Of a stretch of 57,592 nt of DNA, positions 26,072 through 35,826 are shown in pieces. The DNA comes from Nonomuraea longispora (GTDB lineage Bacteria; Actinomycetota; Actinomycetes; Streptosporangiales; Streptosporangiaceae). The notes under the pieces were generated by a model. That model ran no database searches. It saw nothing but the letters and a program-made list of their open reading frames with translations, and had not been told where the DNA came from. A program made the position numbers and the translations under genes. The stretch is taken from contig NZ_SMJZ01000022.1 of assembly GCF_004348345.1 (NCBI RefSeq), positions 1 to 57,592 on the forward strand, given 5' to 3'. The number at the start of each line of letters is the position of its first letter. The stretch's first letter is position 1.

Positions 26072-26668
26072 TCACTTCACCAGGCGGAGCGTCATCGGGT
26101 AGCGGAAGTTGCCTTCCGTCAGAGCCGAGACGCCGCCGACGATCGCGAGGATCACGGCCACGACCCAGATGACCGGCACGAGCACGATGCCGATGATGGT
26201 GAAGGGCAGCAGAATGGACGCCCCGACCAGCGTGATCTGGAAGTTGAGCGCCTCCAGCGCCTGCCGGCGGATGTAGGGGGAGGTCTTGCCTCCGGTGAGT
26301 AGCAGGATCAGCGGGGCCACGATCGGTACGCCGAGCAGCAGCACCATGTGGCCGAGGGCGGCGCCGAGGCGTTCGTTGCTCTCCGGCGCACGCTCCCGGG
26401 GGACGCCGACCGCTGGAGGAGTGGCGAGTTTGGGCACGACCTCAGTGCCGTAGATCTCGGTCATGATCGGCATCAGATCGCCGTGGCTGCGCGCCGTCAT
26501 CGCGCGCTCCAGCCGGTCGTCGAACTCGAACTTGTCGAAGCGGCCCTCGGCGTAGGCGGCCTTGACGTGCTCCACCACGTGCTCTCGGTCCTGGTTGGTG
26601 ACGCGCAGTTGAGCTGGCGGCACCTGTCCCGGCCCAGGGCTTGTCGGTACCCCAGCCATCATCGCCAT
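26072..26668 (-). CDS. DUF1707 plus DUF4870-type membrane protein
   Basis: The 198-residue protein has a cytoplasmic N-terminal DUF1707 module (LRVTNQDREHVVEHVKAAYAEGRFDKFEFDDRLERAMTARSHGDL, about residues 20-65), a linker, and then three hydrophobic helices in a DUF4870 layout (LGHMVLLLGVPIVAPLILLL; TLVGASILLPFTIIGIVLV; WVVAVILAIVGGV). Such combined proteins are common in actinomycetes and of unknown function. The ATG at 26668 has GAGGAGAGG before it and is preferred to 26704. The C-terminus ends at the shared terminator. Confidence 0.82.
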   Translation of the reverse strand: MAMMAGVPTSPGPGQVPPAQLRVTNQDREHVVEHVKAAYAEGRFDKFEFDDRLERAMTARSHGDLMPIMTEIYGTEVVPKLATPPAVGVPRERAPESNERLGAALGHMVLLLGVPIVAPLILLLTGGKTSPYIRRQALEALNFQITLVGASILLPFTIIGIVLVPVIWVVAVILAIVGGVSALTEGNFRYPMTLRLVK

Positions 26669-26802
26669 GCCTCTCCTCGGTGAAATCGAACGGTCTTCCC
26701 CCATACTGCGTCCTCGAAGCCCGCGGTGCTATCCGGAGTATCCCCGATCTGTCCCCTAGATCATCCCCGACGCTCAGCCCTCAGATCGTATAAAAAGGAT
26801 TC

Positions 26803-27150
26803 ATGAGATGGCGCGACCGCTACGGCCTGCGTCGGCTGCGCGGCCCCAAAGTCGCAAAGTTCGACCGTGAGGCGACAGACGCCGACATCGAAGCGCTCAT
26901 CGCCTTTGCCCGATCACGGCGAGGCGTCGAGTTCTACGTCGAGCCAGAGACTTTCGCCACCGACACGACCGCTGTGGCGGTGGCCGACGACGGCGAGTGG
27001 ACCAGGCGAAGAGTCGGCTCACCGGCAGTCATTCGCAAGGTCGCTCGAAATCTTGCCCTGCCGGTGTACGACGTTCAGCTCACCGGATATCCGCGGCGGA
27101 TGCGTGATTACAACGAGCGCCGCCGCCGTGAGGAGGGGGACACCCTCTGA
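26803..27150 (+). CDS. Small conserved actinobacterial protein, unknown function
   Basis: The 115-residue soluble protein is Arg-rich (MRWRDRYGLRRLRG start) with a core FDREATDADIEALIAFARSR, VEFYVEPETFATDTTAVAVADDGEW and VYDVQLTGYPRRMRDYNERRR. I recognise this pattern as a conserved hypothetical of actinomycetes but know no function. TATAAA lies 11 nt upstream of the ATG, consistent with a short-leader transcript. It is divergent from the DUF1707 gene. Confidence 0.7.
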   Translation: MRWRDRYGLRRLRGPKVAKFDREATDADIEALIAFARSRRGVEFYVEPETFATDTTAVAVADDGEWTRRRVGSPAVIRKVARNLALPVYDVQLTGYPRRMRDYNERRRREEGDTL

Positions 27151-27390
27151 ATCACGCGAATTCCCCCGTCCAACGTTCCCTTCGATTCGACAGGTGCCCG
27201 AGGGCCGGCGCTGCTGTATTCCACGTGAATGAGCAGGTCACAGCAGTGCGTGATCGTTCGCGTCGCAAGCCGCGCCGCCCGCTGGGCCCACCGCTCGAAC
27301 CGCTCGAACCGCTCGAAGGAGCCGAACAGGCCCGCTCGTGCGCATCGCCCCCGGAGCGTCGCCGGTGGAACGCCGGCCGGTGAAGGCCCG
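27151..27390. other. Convergent gap with short tandem repeats
   Basis: CCGCTCGAA occurs three times in tandem at about 27291-27317. CTGCTGT and ACAGCAG form a distant inverted repeat around a 22-nt loop near 27211-27246, a weak terminator candidate between converging genes. No gene is supported. Confidence 0.4.
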
Positions 27391-28482
27391 TCATCGGGGT
27401 GGCGGCTCGTCGTCGAGCAGGTTGACCAGGGGCAGCAGCCACGCGGCGTGTACGGGCCCCATGGCGGCGTCGAGCTCGGCCGGGGTGGGGAGACGGTCAC
27501 GGAGGACGCTGGGGGAGAGCAGATTCCGCAGGGCGTGCATGAGGAGGTTGGCCATCGAGTAGGCGGGGTCGATGGTCAGGGCACGCTCGAGGGCGATGGT
27601 GGCGTGGACGTTGTTTCCCGCTCGCCAGGCGGCCATGGCGAGCAGCGACGCGGCCGGCGGCGCGAAACGGGGCTCCAGCCTGCGGGTCAGGTCTTTCCAC
27701 AGAGGGGCGTGGGAATCGTCCATGAGTGTCCAGGCCTCGTCGCGGACGCGGATGATCGCCAGGTCAAGGCCGAGCCTGGCAGCCTCCGCGTCGTCGAGAC
27801 GGCCGCCCTCCGCGTGGATCCGCACCGCCGAACGCACCCTGGCCAGGCCATCGGCGACGAACCGTCTGGCGTAGGCGTCGAGATCGGGGGTGGCGGTCAG
27901 CCCGGCCCTGACCTCCGCGATCGCCTCGCCCGTGGCCTGGTGCATCGCCATGCGCACCGGGCCCGTGACAGGCGCGAGCGTGCGCTCCAGCGCCTCGCGG
28001 TCGGGCAGGGCGACCAGACCGCGGACCGTCGCCTCCGCGGCGACCTGGCTGGTGGACGGGTCGTAGGGTGTGCCCTGCGCGGGACAACAACTCGGGACTT
28101 CGCAGAGGTAGGACCAATAGCGGCCCTCGTGGGCACGCAGCGCCTCGCCCACCTTGGCTCCCACCCGTGAGGCCAGCCGCCGGACCTCGTCGACCGCAGG
28201 TGTGACCGCCTCGCCGGCACCATAGCCGACGATCACCATCTCGGTGACGCTCTCCCGTTCCAGAAGGGGGATCAGCGGGTCGAGGGCGCCGGGCTCCAGC
28301 GGAATGCCCCACCGGGCCACCACCTTGGTGGTGCCGCGGTCGATGCCGATCACGACGAGGGAGGTCTCCGGGTGGAAGCCCACCAGGTAGGGGACGGCTG
28401 CGAGGACATCGGACGGGCTGGCCAGGGTGAGGCGGGGCTCGTCGGTGAAGGCGGGAGCGGGAGTGGAGCTGTCGGTCGTCAT
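27391..28482 (-). CDS. DUF4192 family protein
   Basis: The 363-residue cytoplasmic protein begins PRLTLASPSDVLAAVPYLVGFHPETSLVVIGI, the diagnostic start of the DUF4192 family, abundant in actinomycetes and functionally uncharacterised. The C-terminal third is helical and contains ASLLAMAAWRAGNNVHATIALERALTIDP, a tetratricopeptide-like helix pair. The ATG at 28482 is the first in-frame start in the conserved region; longer frames upstream lack homology. The 275 bp before the next gene hold nothing recognisable. Confidence 0.8.
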   Translation of the reverse strand: MTTDSSTPAPAFTDEPRLTLASPSDVLAAVPYLVGFHPETSLVVIGIDRGTTKVVARWGIPLEPGALDPLIPLLERESVTEMVIVGYGAGEAVTPAVDEVRRLASRVGAKVGEALRAHEGRYWSYLCEVPSCCPAQGTPYDPSTSQVAAEATVRGLVALPDREALERTLAPVTGPVRMAMHQATGEAIAEVRAGLTATPDLDAYARRFVADGLARVRSAVRIHAEGGRLDDAEAARLGLDLAIIRVRDEAWTLMDDSHAPLWKDLTRRLEPRFAPPAASLLAMAAWRAGNNVHATIALERALTIDPAYSMANLLMHALRNLLSPSVLRDRLPTPAELDAAMGPVHAAWLLPLVNLLDDEPPPR

Positions 28483-28757
28483 GGGCCCCAAGGGTGCCGG
28501 GGGCGGGCGAGGGGCCGACGAGCCGAATGCCGTTCTGGGGATGATGCGAGGGCACCGGGTCAGGGCTGTGGACGACCGGAGCGGGCGGTCCTCACCGGTC
28601 CTGGACGCGCAGAGCAGGAACCGGACAGCCGCCAAACCCGAGCACCTGCAACGCACAGAGCATCGCCCCTGGAACGACACCTGATCACCGCGCGTGGCTC
28701 CGGCTGCTCCGCTGCCGGCGCGGCTCCGTTGCGTCCTTCCGCCGACGGGGCCGTGGC

Positions 28758-29504
28758 TCAGGGCGCCGGGTCGGGAGTGGGGGCCAGACGGGTGCGTACG
28801 AGGAGGGCGGCGCCCGCCACGGCGGCGGGCATGGCGATGACCGCCACGAACGGGATGAGGAAGAGCAGGAACACGGCCACCCCGAAGCCCAGCGTGGTGG
28901 CCTTGTTGGCGCGCAGGAGGGCGAAGCGTTCCTTGCGGGCCATGCCGCGCCGTTCCAGGGCGAGCGTGGTGAGCTCGACTGTCAGGAAAAATCCGGAAAC
29001 GGCGGCTCCCAGCACCGGCACCACCGTCTGCCCCACCACGGGTACGAACCCGAGCGCGAACAGCGGAATCGTGAACACCAGCATGTAGAACAGGGTCACC
29101 AGGCTGTCGCGGACGGACCGCGGCAGCGTGCGCCACCAGGGCTGGTCGTCCTCGGTCTCCAGCACGTCGACCGCCGCCGACAACCTCTCGTAGAACGGAT
29201 CACCGATCGTCAGCGTGAGCGCGACGAACGTCAGGACCGCCAGCGCCAGCCCGCCGAGGAACAGCGCGACGCCCACCACCGCGCGGAACCCCTCACGCCA
29301 GCTCCACGAGTCGGCGAACGGCGTCAGGAACGTGGCCAGCTCGGTCGCGTTGGTCGCGAGGAAGATCAGCGCGACCACGTAGACGGCGAACGCGATGACG
29401 GCCGGGATGAGCCCGAACAACCACCAGCGTCCGTTGCGGGAGACCCAGCCGAAGCCTTCGATGAAGAAGCCCACGCCGGAGAAGAAGTCGCGCACTGATC
29501 GCAT
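28758..29504 (-). CDS. EI24/CysZ-like membrane protein
   Basis: The 248-residue protein starts with FFSGVGFFIEGFGW, the EI24-domain signature. Membrane helices fall at about residues 28-50, 75-100, 138-165 and 205-235. The family includes the sulfate permease CysZ and uncharacterised actinobacterial homologues, so transport is possible but unproven. It lies 10 bp from maf on the same strand, so maf and this gene may be co-transcribed. Confidence 0.8.
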   Translation of the reverse strand: MRSVRDFFSGVGFFIEGFGWVSRNGRWWLFGLIPAVIAFAVYVVALIFLATNATELATFLTPFADSWSWREGFRAVVGVALFLGGLALAVLTFVALTLTIGDPFYERLSAAVDVLETEDDQPWWRTLPRSVRDSLVTLFYMLVFTIPLFALGFVPVVGQTVVPVLGAAVSGFFLTVELTTLALERRGMARKERFALLRANKATTLGFGVAVFLLFLIPFVAVIAMPAAVAGAALLVRTRLAPTPDPAP

Positions 29505-29514
29505 GCCCGGCAGA

Positions 29515-30102
29515 TTAACGCCAGAAAGCGGTCACCGCGTAGCCGAGCTCCGCGAACAGGTCACGAAGGAGCGGCAGCGAGATGCCGAGCACGTTGCCGT
29601 GGTCGCCTTCGATGCCCTCGACGAACCATCCGCCGCGCCCTTCGATGCTGAAGGCCCCGGCCAGGTCGAGCGGCTCCCCGGACTCGACGTAGGCGGCGAT
29701 CTCCTCGGGCGAGGGCTGGCCGAAGTGCACCACGGTGGTGGCGACCTCCGCCACCTGCCGCCCGGAGGCGGCGTCGATGACGCAGTGACCGGTGACGAGC
29801 CGCCCTGTGCGGCCGCGCAGGAGCCGCCACCGCTCCAGGGCCTCCTCGGGTGTGGCCGGCTTGCCGTAGGGGCGGCCGTCGAGTTCGAGGATCGAGTCGC
29901 AGCCGATGACCAGCCCTTCGTCCAGCCCGCTCGCGACCGCTTCGGCCTTGGCCTTGGCCAGCACCAGGCTCAGCGCCGCCGGTGAATATGCCGAGTAGGC
30001 CTCCTCGTCGACGCCGCTGACGATGACCTTGGGGTCGAGGCCGGCGCTGCGCAGAAGAGCCAGGCGGGCGGAGGATGCTGAGGCCAGAACGATCACTCGC
30101 AC
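29515..30102 (-). CDS. maf: Maf-family nucleotide pyrophosphatase
   Basis: The 195-residue protein has the N-terminal signature [18 protein letters not shown], the catalytic [12 protein letters not shown] and GKPATPEEA, and [23 protein letters not shown] near the C-terminus. These are the conserved Maf blocks, with all acidic metal ligands present. Maf proteins hydrolyse non-canonical or excess nucleoside triphosphates to monophosphates, acting in pool sanitation and possibly septum control. The start is GTG at 30102. It precedes the EI24 gene in the same orientation. Confidence 0.92.
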   Translation of the reverse strand: MRVIVLASASSARLALLRSAGLDPKVIVSGVDEEAYSAYSPAALSLVLAKAKAEAVASGLDEGLVIGCDSILELDGRPYGKPATPEEALERWRLLRGRTGRLVTGHCVIDAASGRQVAEVATTVVHFGQPSPEEIAAYVESGEPLDLAGAFSIEGRGGWFVEGIEGDHGNVLGISLPLLRDLFAELGYAVTAFWR

Positions 30103-30112
30103 AGCCTACCGG

Positions 30113-30733
30113 TCACCAGTCAGGGGTCGCGGTGCCCGGTGAGATCTCACGCCTGCTCGCGCTCCTGCGGCCGCGGGTGACGGCCGCCGTGTCGTACGGG
30201 CTGCTCCGCGGCGCTGCCGTGCCGCCGAAGATGCCGTCGAGCAGGCTCGTGACCGAATCCTTCAGCCTGGCGGGAAGGGTGGAGCGTTCGTTGTCGAGCT
30301 CGTCGGCCAGGGCGCGCGCGTCGAGCTTCCGTGCGGCGGCGCGGTCCGCGAGCAACGACATGATCATGGGGGCGACCAGCGGCATGAGCTTCATCATGGC
30401 CCCGGGGCGCACCGCTGCGACCTGCGACAATCCGGCGGCCGCCTGTTCGGTGCCCTGACCGCCGAACACATGTCCGAGGATGTTGTGGCCGTCGCGGGTC
30501 AGCGAGGCCACGTCGCCGCTGAACGGGTCGGTGTCCTTGTGGTCGTCGAGTGCGCTGAGCAGGGCGTCGGCGCCGTCCGGGTGCTGGGCGTCGCGGGCCA
30601 TGCCACCGATGATCGTACTCGCGACGGCCTGGGTCACGATGCGGGCGGTGGCCGGGTCGGTGCCGAGCATCCCGGCGACCTGTTCCAGCCCTGAGTCTCC
30701 GAGCCCGGCGAGAAGCTCGTCAGTCAGTGTCAC
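30113..30733 (-). CDS. DUF937 family protein
   Basis: The 206-residue protein is rich in Ala/Leu helices, with TDELLAGLGDSGLEQVAGMLGTD and GHNILGHVFGG, the YidB/DUF937 signature; the C-terminus is basic. Function is unknown. GTG at 30733 has GGGGGA at a good distance, so the longer frame to 30787 is not used. It lies 10 bp upstream of maf and 67 bp after ftsH, so it may be part of an ftsH-DUF937-maf-EI24 transcription unit. Confidence 0.75.
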   Translation of the reverse strand: MTLTDELLAGLGDSGLEQVAGMLGTDPATARIVTQAVASTIIGGMARDAQHPDGADALLSALDDHKDTDPFSGDVASLTRDGHNILGHVFGGQGTEQAAAGLSQVAAVRPGAMMKLMPLVAPMIMSLLADRAAARKLDARALADELDNERSTLPARLKDSVTSLLDGIFGGTAAPRSSPYDTAAVTRGRRSASRREISPGTATPDW

Positions 30734-30800
30734 GACAAGTCCCCCGATCGTTGTCGCAACATCCTGCCCGGCCCCGATCGGCACCAACGTCCGATTTTGC

Positions 30801-32744
30801 CTAATTCTCGGAAAATTCCCTCGGGCGGCTCTCGGCGGGCTCCGCCGAGCGGCTCAGCAGGCCCGCGGCGGCGTACGCGCCGGGCTCGTCGAGGGTCTCG
30901 TGCTCCAGCAGGGCCTCCACGATCGCGTCGAGCTTGTCACGGTTGTCGCTGAGCACCTGGACCGCCCGCTCGTAGCACTCGTCCACGATGCGCCGCGCCT
31001 CCTCGTCGACCATGGCGAGCGTGACGGGCGAGGCCTGGGGCTGCTGGCCGTCGTTGGGCAGGATGGTCAGCGGCCCGATCTTCTCCGACATCCCCCAGCG
31101 GCCGACCATGCCGCGGGCGATCATCGTGACCTGTTCGAGGTCGTTCTCGGCGCCGGTGGTGATGACCCCGAAAACGACCTGCTCGGCCGCCATGCCACCG
31201 AGCGCGCCCGTGATGCGACCGCGCAGATACTGTTCGTCGTAGGCGTAGCGGTCGCTGTCGGGCGTTGACAGGGTGACGCCGAGCGCCCGGCCGCGGGGGA
31301 TGATGGAGATCTTCCTGACCGGGTCGGCGCCGGGCTGGAGCATCCCGAGCAGCGCGTGCCCCGCCTCGTGGAAGGCGGTCCTCGTGCGCTCCTCCTCCGG
31401 CATGACGATGCTGCGCGCCGCACCGAGCTGCAGCTTCTCCAGCGCGTCGGTGAAGTCGGCCATCGAGACCTTCTCCTTGCCTCGCTTGGCCGCGAGCAGG
31501 GCCGCCTCGTTGACGAGGTTGGCCAGATCGGCGCCCGTCATGCCGGGGGTGGTCTTGGCGAGCCGGTCGAGGCCGACCTCTGGGTCGAGCGGCACTCCCC
31601 TCGTGTGCACCGCCAGGATCGCGGTGCGGCCGGCCGCGTCGGGCAGGCCCACCTGCACCGTACGGTCGAAGCGCCCGGGACGCAGCAACGCGGGGTCGAG
31701 GACCTCGGGACGGTTGGTGGCCCCGATGACGATCACGCCTTCGGCGCCGGAGAAGCCGTCCATCTCGGTGAGGATCTGGTTGAGCGTCTGCTCGCGCTCG
31801 TCGTGCCCGCCGACGCCGCCGGCGCCGCCCCTGGCCCGGCCGATGGCGTCGATCTCGTCGATGAAGACGATCGACGGCGCCACCTTACGGGCCTCCTCGA
31901 ACAGGTCACGCACCCGCGAGGCGCCCACGCCGACGATCATCTCGATGAACTCGGAGGCGCCGGCCGAGAAGTACGGCACCTCGGCCTCGCCCGCGACCGC
32001 CCTGGCCAGCAACGTCTTGCCGGTGCCGGGAGGGCCGGCGAGCAGTACGCCCTTGGGCAGCTTCGCGCCCAGCCTGCGGTATTTGTCTGGGTCCTTGAGG
32101 TAGTCGACGATCTCGACGAGCTCGTTCTCCACCTCGTCGATGCCGGCGACGTCGTCGAACGTGACGCGCACCTTCCCGGCCTCGACCGGCTTGGCCGCCT
32201 TGGACTTGCCGAGCCCGCCCAGGCCGCCGCCCATCATGCTGGCGCCGCGCCGCATGATCCAGATCCACAGACCCGCCAGGAGCAGCACGGGCAGCAGCGA
32301 CAGCAGCACGTTGGAGAAGAACCCGCGGGTGATCGGCTGGGAGGTGATCTCCACCTGGCCGCTTGCCAGCTGCTTGTCGAGCTGGTCGGTGTCGGCGAAC
32401 GCGGGGATCTCGGTGGCGAACTCGGTGTAGGACTCGTTGCTCTCGGGGTTCTTCGCCGCCGACCTGAGGTCGCCCTCGACGGACAGGCCCTGGGCGTAGA
32501 TGTCCTTGACGTTCTTCGCGTTCACCTGCTTGGTGAACTCGGTGTACGAGATCGTCTCGACGGAGCCGCTGTCGACGAAGGACGAGACCACGAAGAAGGC
32601 CGCGTACACGACCACGAGGGTGATGGCGAATCGCCACCAGTTGATCTTGGGTCGCCCTCCGGGTGTGCCGGGCAGCCCTTCCGAGCGCCAGGGCGGCTTG
32701 CCCTTGCCTTTGTCGGATGCCTGCGGCGCTCCAGAGCGTTCCAC
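30801..32744 (-). CDS. ftsH: ATP-dependent zinc metalloprotease FtsH
   Basis: The 647-residue inner-membrane AAA protease has helix 1 at about residues 37-57, an external FtsH-ext domain, helix 2 near 145-165, Walker A GPPGTGKT, Walker [12 protein letters not shown], and the second region of homology [20 protein letters not shown]. The Zn-binding HEAGH is followed by the third ligand Asp in the [12 protein letters not shown] segment. It degrades unfolded or regulatory membrane proteins. GTG at 32744 with GGGGGAG upstream is preferred to ATG 32774. The usual actinobacterial neighbours (hpt, folE) are absent, so this could be a second ftsH. Confidence 0.93.
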   Translation of the reverse strand: MERSGAPQASDKGKGKPPWRSEGLPGTPGGRPKINWWRFAITLVVVYAAFFVVSSFVDSGSVETISYTEFTKQVNAKNVKDIYAQGLSVEGDLRSAAKNPESNESYTEFATEIPAFADTDQLDKQLASGQVEITSQPITRGFFSNVLLSLLPVLLLAGLWIWIMRRGASMMGGGLGGLGKSKAAKPVEAGKVRVTFDDVAGIDEVENELVEIVDYLKDPDKYRRLGAKLPKGVLLAGPPGTGKTLLARAVAGEAEVPYFSAGASEFIEMIVGVGASRVRDLFEEARKVAPSIVFIDEIDAIGRARGGAGGVGGHDEREQTLNQILTEMDGFSGAEGVIVIGATNRPEVLDPALLRPGRFDRTVQVGLPDAAGRTAILAVHTRGVPLDPEVGLDRLAKTTPGMTGADLANLVNEAALLAAKRGKEKVSMADFTDALEKLQLGAARSIVMPEEERTRTAFHEAGHALLGMLQPGADPVRKISIIPRGRALGVTLSTPDSDRYAYDEQYLRGRITGALGGMAAEQVVFGVITTGAENDLEQVTMIARGMVGRWGMSEKIGPLTILPNDGQQPQASPVTLAMVDEEARRIVDECYERAVQVLSDNRDKLDAIVEALLEHETLDEPGAYAAAGLLSRSAEPAESRPREFSEN

Positions 32745-32781
32745 GGCGTCACTCCCCCAAATCGCCGCATTCAATGATCTT

Positions 32782-33699
32782 CTAGCCTAGGACACGCACC
32801 CCCGTGGCCACGCGACCGACCTCGGGCCAGTGCTCTCGCTGCGTGTCAGGCACTGTGACGAACGTCAGGCCGGGCTTGCTCATTCCCCCGTCCATGACGA
32901 CGACGGCCGCCCGGGAGGAGCGCTTCCCGTACGTCACCTGATAGATCAGTGTCCATCCGCGCTTGACCCGTTGTGTGGCCAGCCAGGTGATCCGGGAGCC
33001 TTCGGGGTGGTGGTTGAGCGTCCAGCGGGCGGCCAGCAGCGCCGTGTCGCGCGGCGATTCCTGCTTCATGATCGGAAGCGGGCAGGTCACGACGATGCCC
33101 CGCGTGCTCGTGCCGCGCTTCCTGGGCAGTACCTGCTTCGTGGTGAACGGCGCCGCGTTGTGCGCCTTCCACGGCCGGCCCAGCCTCGGCACGGCCAGCC
33201 CGGTGCGCCGGTCCCTCACCACCCGCCTGGCGGACGCGCGCTCCTTCACGCCTTTGACCTTGGCGGTCAGCTTGGGGACGCGCGGGTCGGCGTACAGGGC
33301 CTCCATGGCCGTGTAGCCGGGCGCGAGCGAGGCGCCTGGAGTGGGCCCCGCAGTGGCGGACGCCTTCGCCGCAGGAGCGGGCTCGCCGACCGTGGGGGAA
33401 GTCGCGGAGCCGGTCGGCGAAGGTGCGGGGCCGGACGAGGACGGTGCGGCCGGCGGCGCGGTTACCGGCCCCGCCGCGACCTCGTCCGGCCCTGACGGGA
33501 GCACCACCACGACCATCGTCACGGCGACGGCCACGACGGCGGCGGCCACGGCGAGCCCCCGGTACACCACCCGCATCCGGAGATCACCGATGCGGGAGCG
33601 TTTGGGCGGAGAATCAGGGATCCAGGGCCTGGAAGCGGTCCTCACGCGCGAACCGTTGATCTCATCTTCCCCATCGAGCACGAGCGGAGCGTACGACAT
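32782..33699 (-). CDS. Membrane-anchored protein with Pro/Ser linker, unknown function
   Basis: The 305-residue protein has a cytoplasmic N-terminus of about 40 residues, a membrane helix ([20 protein letters not shown], about 48-67), a Pro/Ser/Ala-rich linker (70-120) and a basic extracytoplasmic domain of about 180 residues ([21 protein letters not shown] to the C-terminus) without a family I know. ATG 33699 is followed by [15 protein letters not shown] and has GGCGGG upstream; the frame reaches 33843 without better support. It lies 37 bp upstream of ftsH on the same strand. Confidence 0.65.
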   Translation of the reverse strand: MSYAPLVLDGEDEINGSRVRTASRPWIPDSPPKRSRIGDLRMRVVYRGLAVAAAVVAVAVTMVVVVLPSGPDEVAAGPVTAPPAAPSSSGPAPSPTGSATSPTVGEPAPAAKASATAGPTPGASLAPGYTAMEALYADPRVPKLTAKVKGVKERASARRVVRDRRTGLAVPRLGRPWKAHNAAPFTTKQVLPRKRGTSTRGIVVTCPLPIMKQESPRDTALLAARWTLNHHPEGSRITWLATQRVKRGWTLIYQVTYGKRSSRAAVVVMDGGMSKPGLTFVTVPDTQREHWPEVGRVATGVRVLG

Positions 33700-33826
33700 A
33701 TCCCGCCATGGCGTCCTCGAAGCGACCGAAGTGCAATCATGGCGTCGCGGATGGGGGGCCTCGACCGCCCCCTGGTCCGTCACGGTCCACGGCGACCCGC
33801 GACCGCCGCGCGTCACTCTTGCCTGT

Positions 33827-34486
33827 TCACGCGCCGAAGACACGCCCGGCGAGCCAGGGCGCGTCGGCGACGAACGTGCACGAGCCCGGCTCGATCTCGG
33901 TGAACCCGGCGTCGCGCACGACGGGCAGCCCGGCGGCCACCTTGGCGTCGAAGAGGTCCCGCGCCGGGGCCGGACGCACCGAGACCGTCATCCCGCTCTC
34001 CCGCCAGGCGGCACGCTCGTCCGCGTCGCTGGCCCACCACGCGAGCTGGGCGGCGTGTCCGGCCTGCGCCATGGCCTTGCCCGCGGACATCTCCAGCTCG
34101 GGGTTCTCCCACAGGCGCGGGGGCGCGGCGGGCGGCGGCGCGACGGTGTCGGTCAGCTCGGTGCCCGACACCTGCAGCCGCGCCAGGTCCTTCGGCCAGT
34201 CGTCGAGCGGAACCGGCGGATGCACCCGCACCTCGGCCGTACGGTGGGCGATCGTGCGTCCCGGGAGCGCGAGCGCCCTGCGCCACTCGGCGCCCCGCGC
34301 CCGGCGCACGACCTTGCGGATCTTGCCGGTGGACTGCCAGGCGTGCAGCTCGGCGGCCCACTCCCCCGGATCGGCGAGCAGGCTCAGCACGGCCATGGCG
34401 GCGGCCTCCAGGGCGTCGGTGCGTTCGGGGGGCGCGGCCCGCTCGATCCTGACGACCAGCGGCAGGACGTACAGCTCGGTGTTCAT
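33827..34486 (-). CDS. PTH2-like peptidyl-tRNA hydrolase
   Basis: The 219-residue protein has a C-terminal PTH2 fold containing GKAMAQAGHAAQLAWW, the GKxxAQxxHAA signature of type II peptidyl-tRNA hydrolases with the catalytic Lys. The N-terminal 110 residues are an actinobacterial extension with no known motif. It would release tRNA from stalled peptidyl-tRNA, supplementary to the housekeeping Pth. It is encoded downstream (in transcription) of nothing obvious; the start ATG 34486 is 40 bp from the AraC remnant on the other strand. Confidence 0.8.
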   Translation of the reverse strand: MNTELYVLPLVVRIERAAPPERTDALEAAAMAVLSLLADPGEWAAELHAWQSTGKIRKVVRRARGAEWRRALALPGRTIAHRTAEVRVHPPVPLDDWPKDLARLQVSGTELTDTVAPPPAAPPRLWENPELEMSAGKAMAQAGHAAQLAWWASDADERAAWRESGMTVSVRPAPARDLFDAKVAAGLPVVRDAGFTEIEPGSCTFVADAPWLAGRVFGA

Positions 34487-34525
34487 CGCTCTCTAGGGGG
34501 TTGCCCAGGTTCGTCGTCCCCTAGC

Positions 34526-34903
34526 ATGCCCGATCGCCAGGGACATGCCGGCGGCCACCAGGCAGAGGGCGACGGCGACGGCGACGGAACGGCCGCCACC
34601 CGCGGCTGGATGCTGGCCAACCTCGACGCCCCGATCAATCTCGCGGCGCTGGCCGACCACGCGAGGATGAGCGTGCGCACGTTCACCCGCCGCTTCCGTG
34701 AGGAGACCGGCGTGAGCCCGGCCAAGTGGCTCACCCGGCAGCGGGTGCAGCACGCCAGGCACCTGCTGGAGACGACGGATTTGGGCGTGGAGGAGGTGTC
34801 CAGGCGGTCGGGGTTCGGCACCGCGGTCTCGCTGCGCCAGCACCTGCACGCGGCCGTCGGCGTCTCGCCGCCGGCCTACTGGCGTACCTTCCGGCGCACC
34901 TGA
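34526..34903 (+). pseudogene. AraC/GlxA-type regulator remnant (C-terminal HTH only)
   Basis: The frame from ATG 34526 encodes a Gly/Asp-rich non-homologous stretch, then a complete pair of AraC helix-turn-helices: LDAPINLAALADHARMSVRT, RRFREETGVSPAKWL and VSRRSGFGTAVSLRQHL. The usual N-terminal DJ-1/PfpI-like domain of about 200 residues is missing; only 39 bp separate this ATG from the neighbouring gene start. On the opposite strand 34496-34585 encodes a short hydrophobic run (VAVAVALCLVAAGMSLAI) that could be the last helix of a lost transporter, so the junction near 34600 may be a deletion scar. A short HTH-only protein could still be made. Confidence 0.6.
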
Positions 34904-34992
34904 TCGGCCGTTCGCCGCACGACCCCGCGCTCCCGGCATCTCGCCCACCTAGAATCAGCGAAAAAGATCAATAATGCCGGAAGGGTCGTGAC

Positions 34993-35814
34993 ATGGCCGA
35001 GGGTGACCGCTTACCTCCAGGGATCAATCCCCGTGTCCCCAGCGTCGCCCGCATGTACGACTACTACCTCGGTGGCCGCGACAACTTCCCCGCCGACCGC
35101 GAGGCGGCCGAGAAGATGATCGGGATCGGCCGCCGGATGGGCAACGACACCCGGCAGATCGCGCTCGCCAACCGCACTTTCCTGCGCCATGCGGTACGCA
35201 CGATCGCCGAGGCGGGCGTACGCCAGTTCGTCGACATCGGCGCCGGCCTGCCCACCCAGGACAACGTGCATCAGGTCGCCCGCCGGCACGCCCCCGGCTC
35301 GCGCGTCGTCTACGTCGACAACGACCCGGTCGTGTTGTCCCACGCCCGCGCGCTGCTGGCCAGGGACCCCGACGTCATCGCGGTGGAGGGCGACGTCAGG
35401 GACCCCGACGCGATCTTCGACGACCCGGCCGTCACCGGGCGCATCGACCTGGCCGAGCCGTACGCGGTCCTGCTCGTCGCGGTGCTGCACTTCGTGCCCG
35501 ACGACGGCGAGGCCGCGGGCATCGTCGCCCGCGTCAAGGAGCGGCTGCCGCCAGGCGGCCACCTGGTGCTCTCGCACCTGTACACGGGTGACGCCACCGC
35601 CGACGTGACCGACGCGGGCCGGTCGGTCTACCGCGGCACCACCGCCGGCGGGCTGGCCGGGCGTGACCGCGACCAGATCACCGGCTTCTTCGGGGGTCTC
35701 GCCCTGCTCGGCCCCGGCGTCGTGCCGGTCGCCGACTGGGCGCCCGACGCCTCCCCCGACGGCCCGTACGACTACGTCAGGGCGGGCATCCTCGCCGGGG
35801 TGGGCCGCGCCTGA
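34993..35814 (+). CDS. SAM-dependent methyltransferase, DUF574 (Methyltransf_19)
   Basis: The 273-residue protein has the typical N-terminus NPRVPSVARMYDYYLGGRDNFPADR, the SAM loop FVDIGAGLPTQDNVHQ, VVYVDNDPVVLSHARALL and the late strand LAEPYAVLLVAVLHFVPD. This family is greatly expanded in actinomycetes and its substrates are mostly unknown, with links to secondary metabolism. The ATG 34993 has AAGGG 7-11 bp upstream. It lies after the AraC remnant and converges on the CcdC-like gene. Confidence 0.87.
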   Translation: MAEGDRLPPGINPRVPSVARMYDYYLGGRDNFPADREAAEKMIGIGRRMGNDTRQIALANRTFLRHAVRTIAEAGVRQFVDIGAGLPTQDNVHQVARRHAPGSRVVYVDNDPVVLSHARALLARDPDVIAVEGDVRDPDAIFDDPAVTGRIDLAEPYAVLLVAVLHFVPDDGEAAGIVARVKERLPPGGHLVLSHLYTGDATADVTDAGRSVYRGTTAGGLAGRDRDQITGFFGGLALLGPGVVPVADWAPDASPDGPYDYVRAGILAGVGRA

Positions 35815-35826
35815 GCCGGGCGCCCC

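Noticed and set aside
28372..29088. Plus-strand open frame opposite DUF4192 and the EI24 gene
   Set aside because: Composition and position are those of an antisense frame; both minus-strand genes are well supported.
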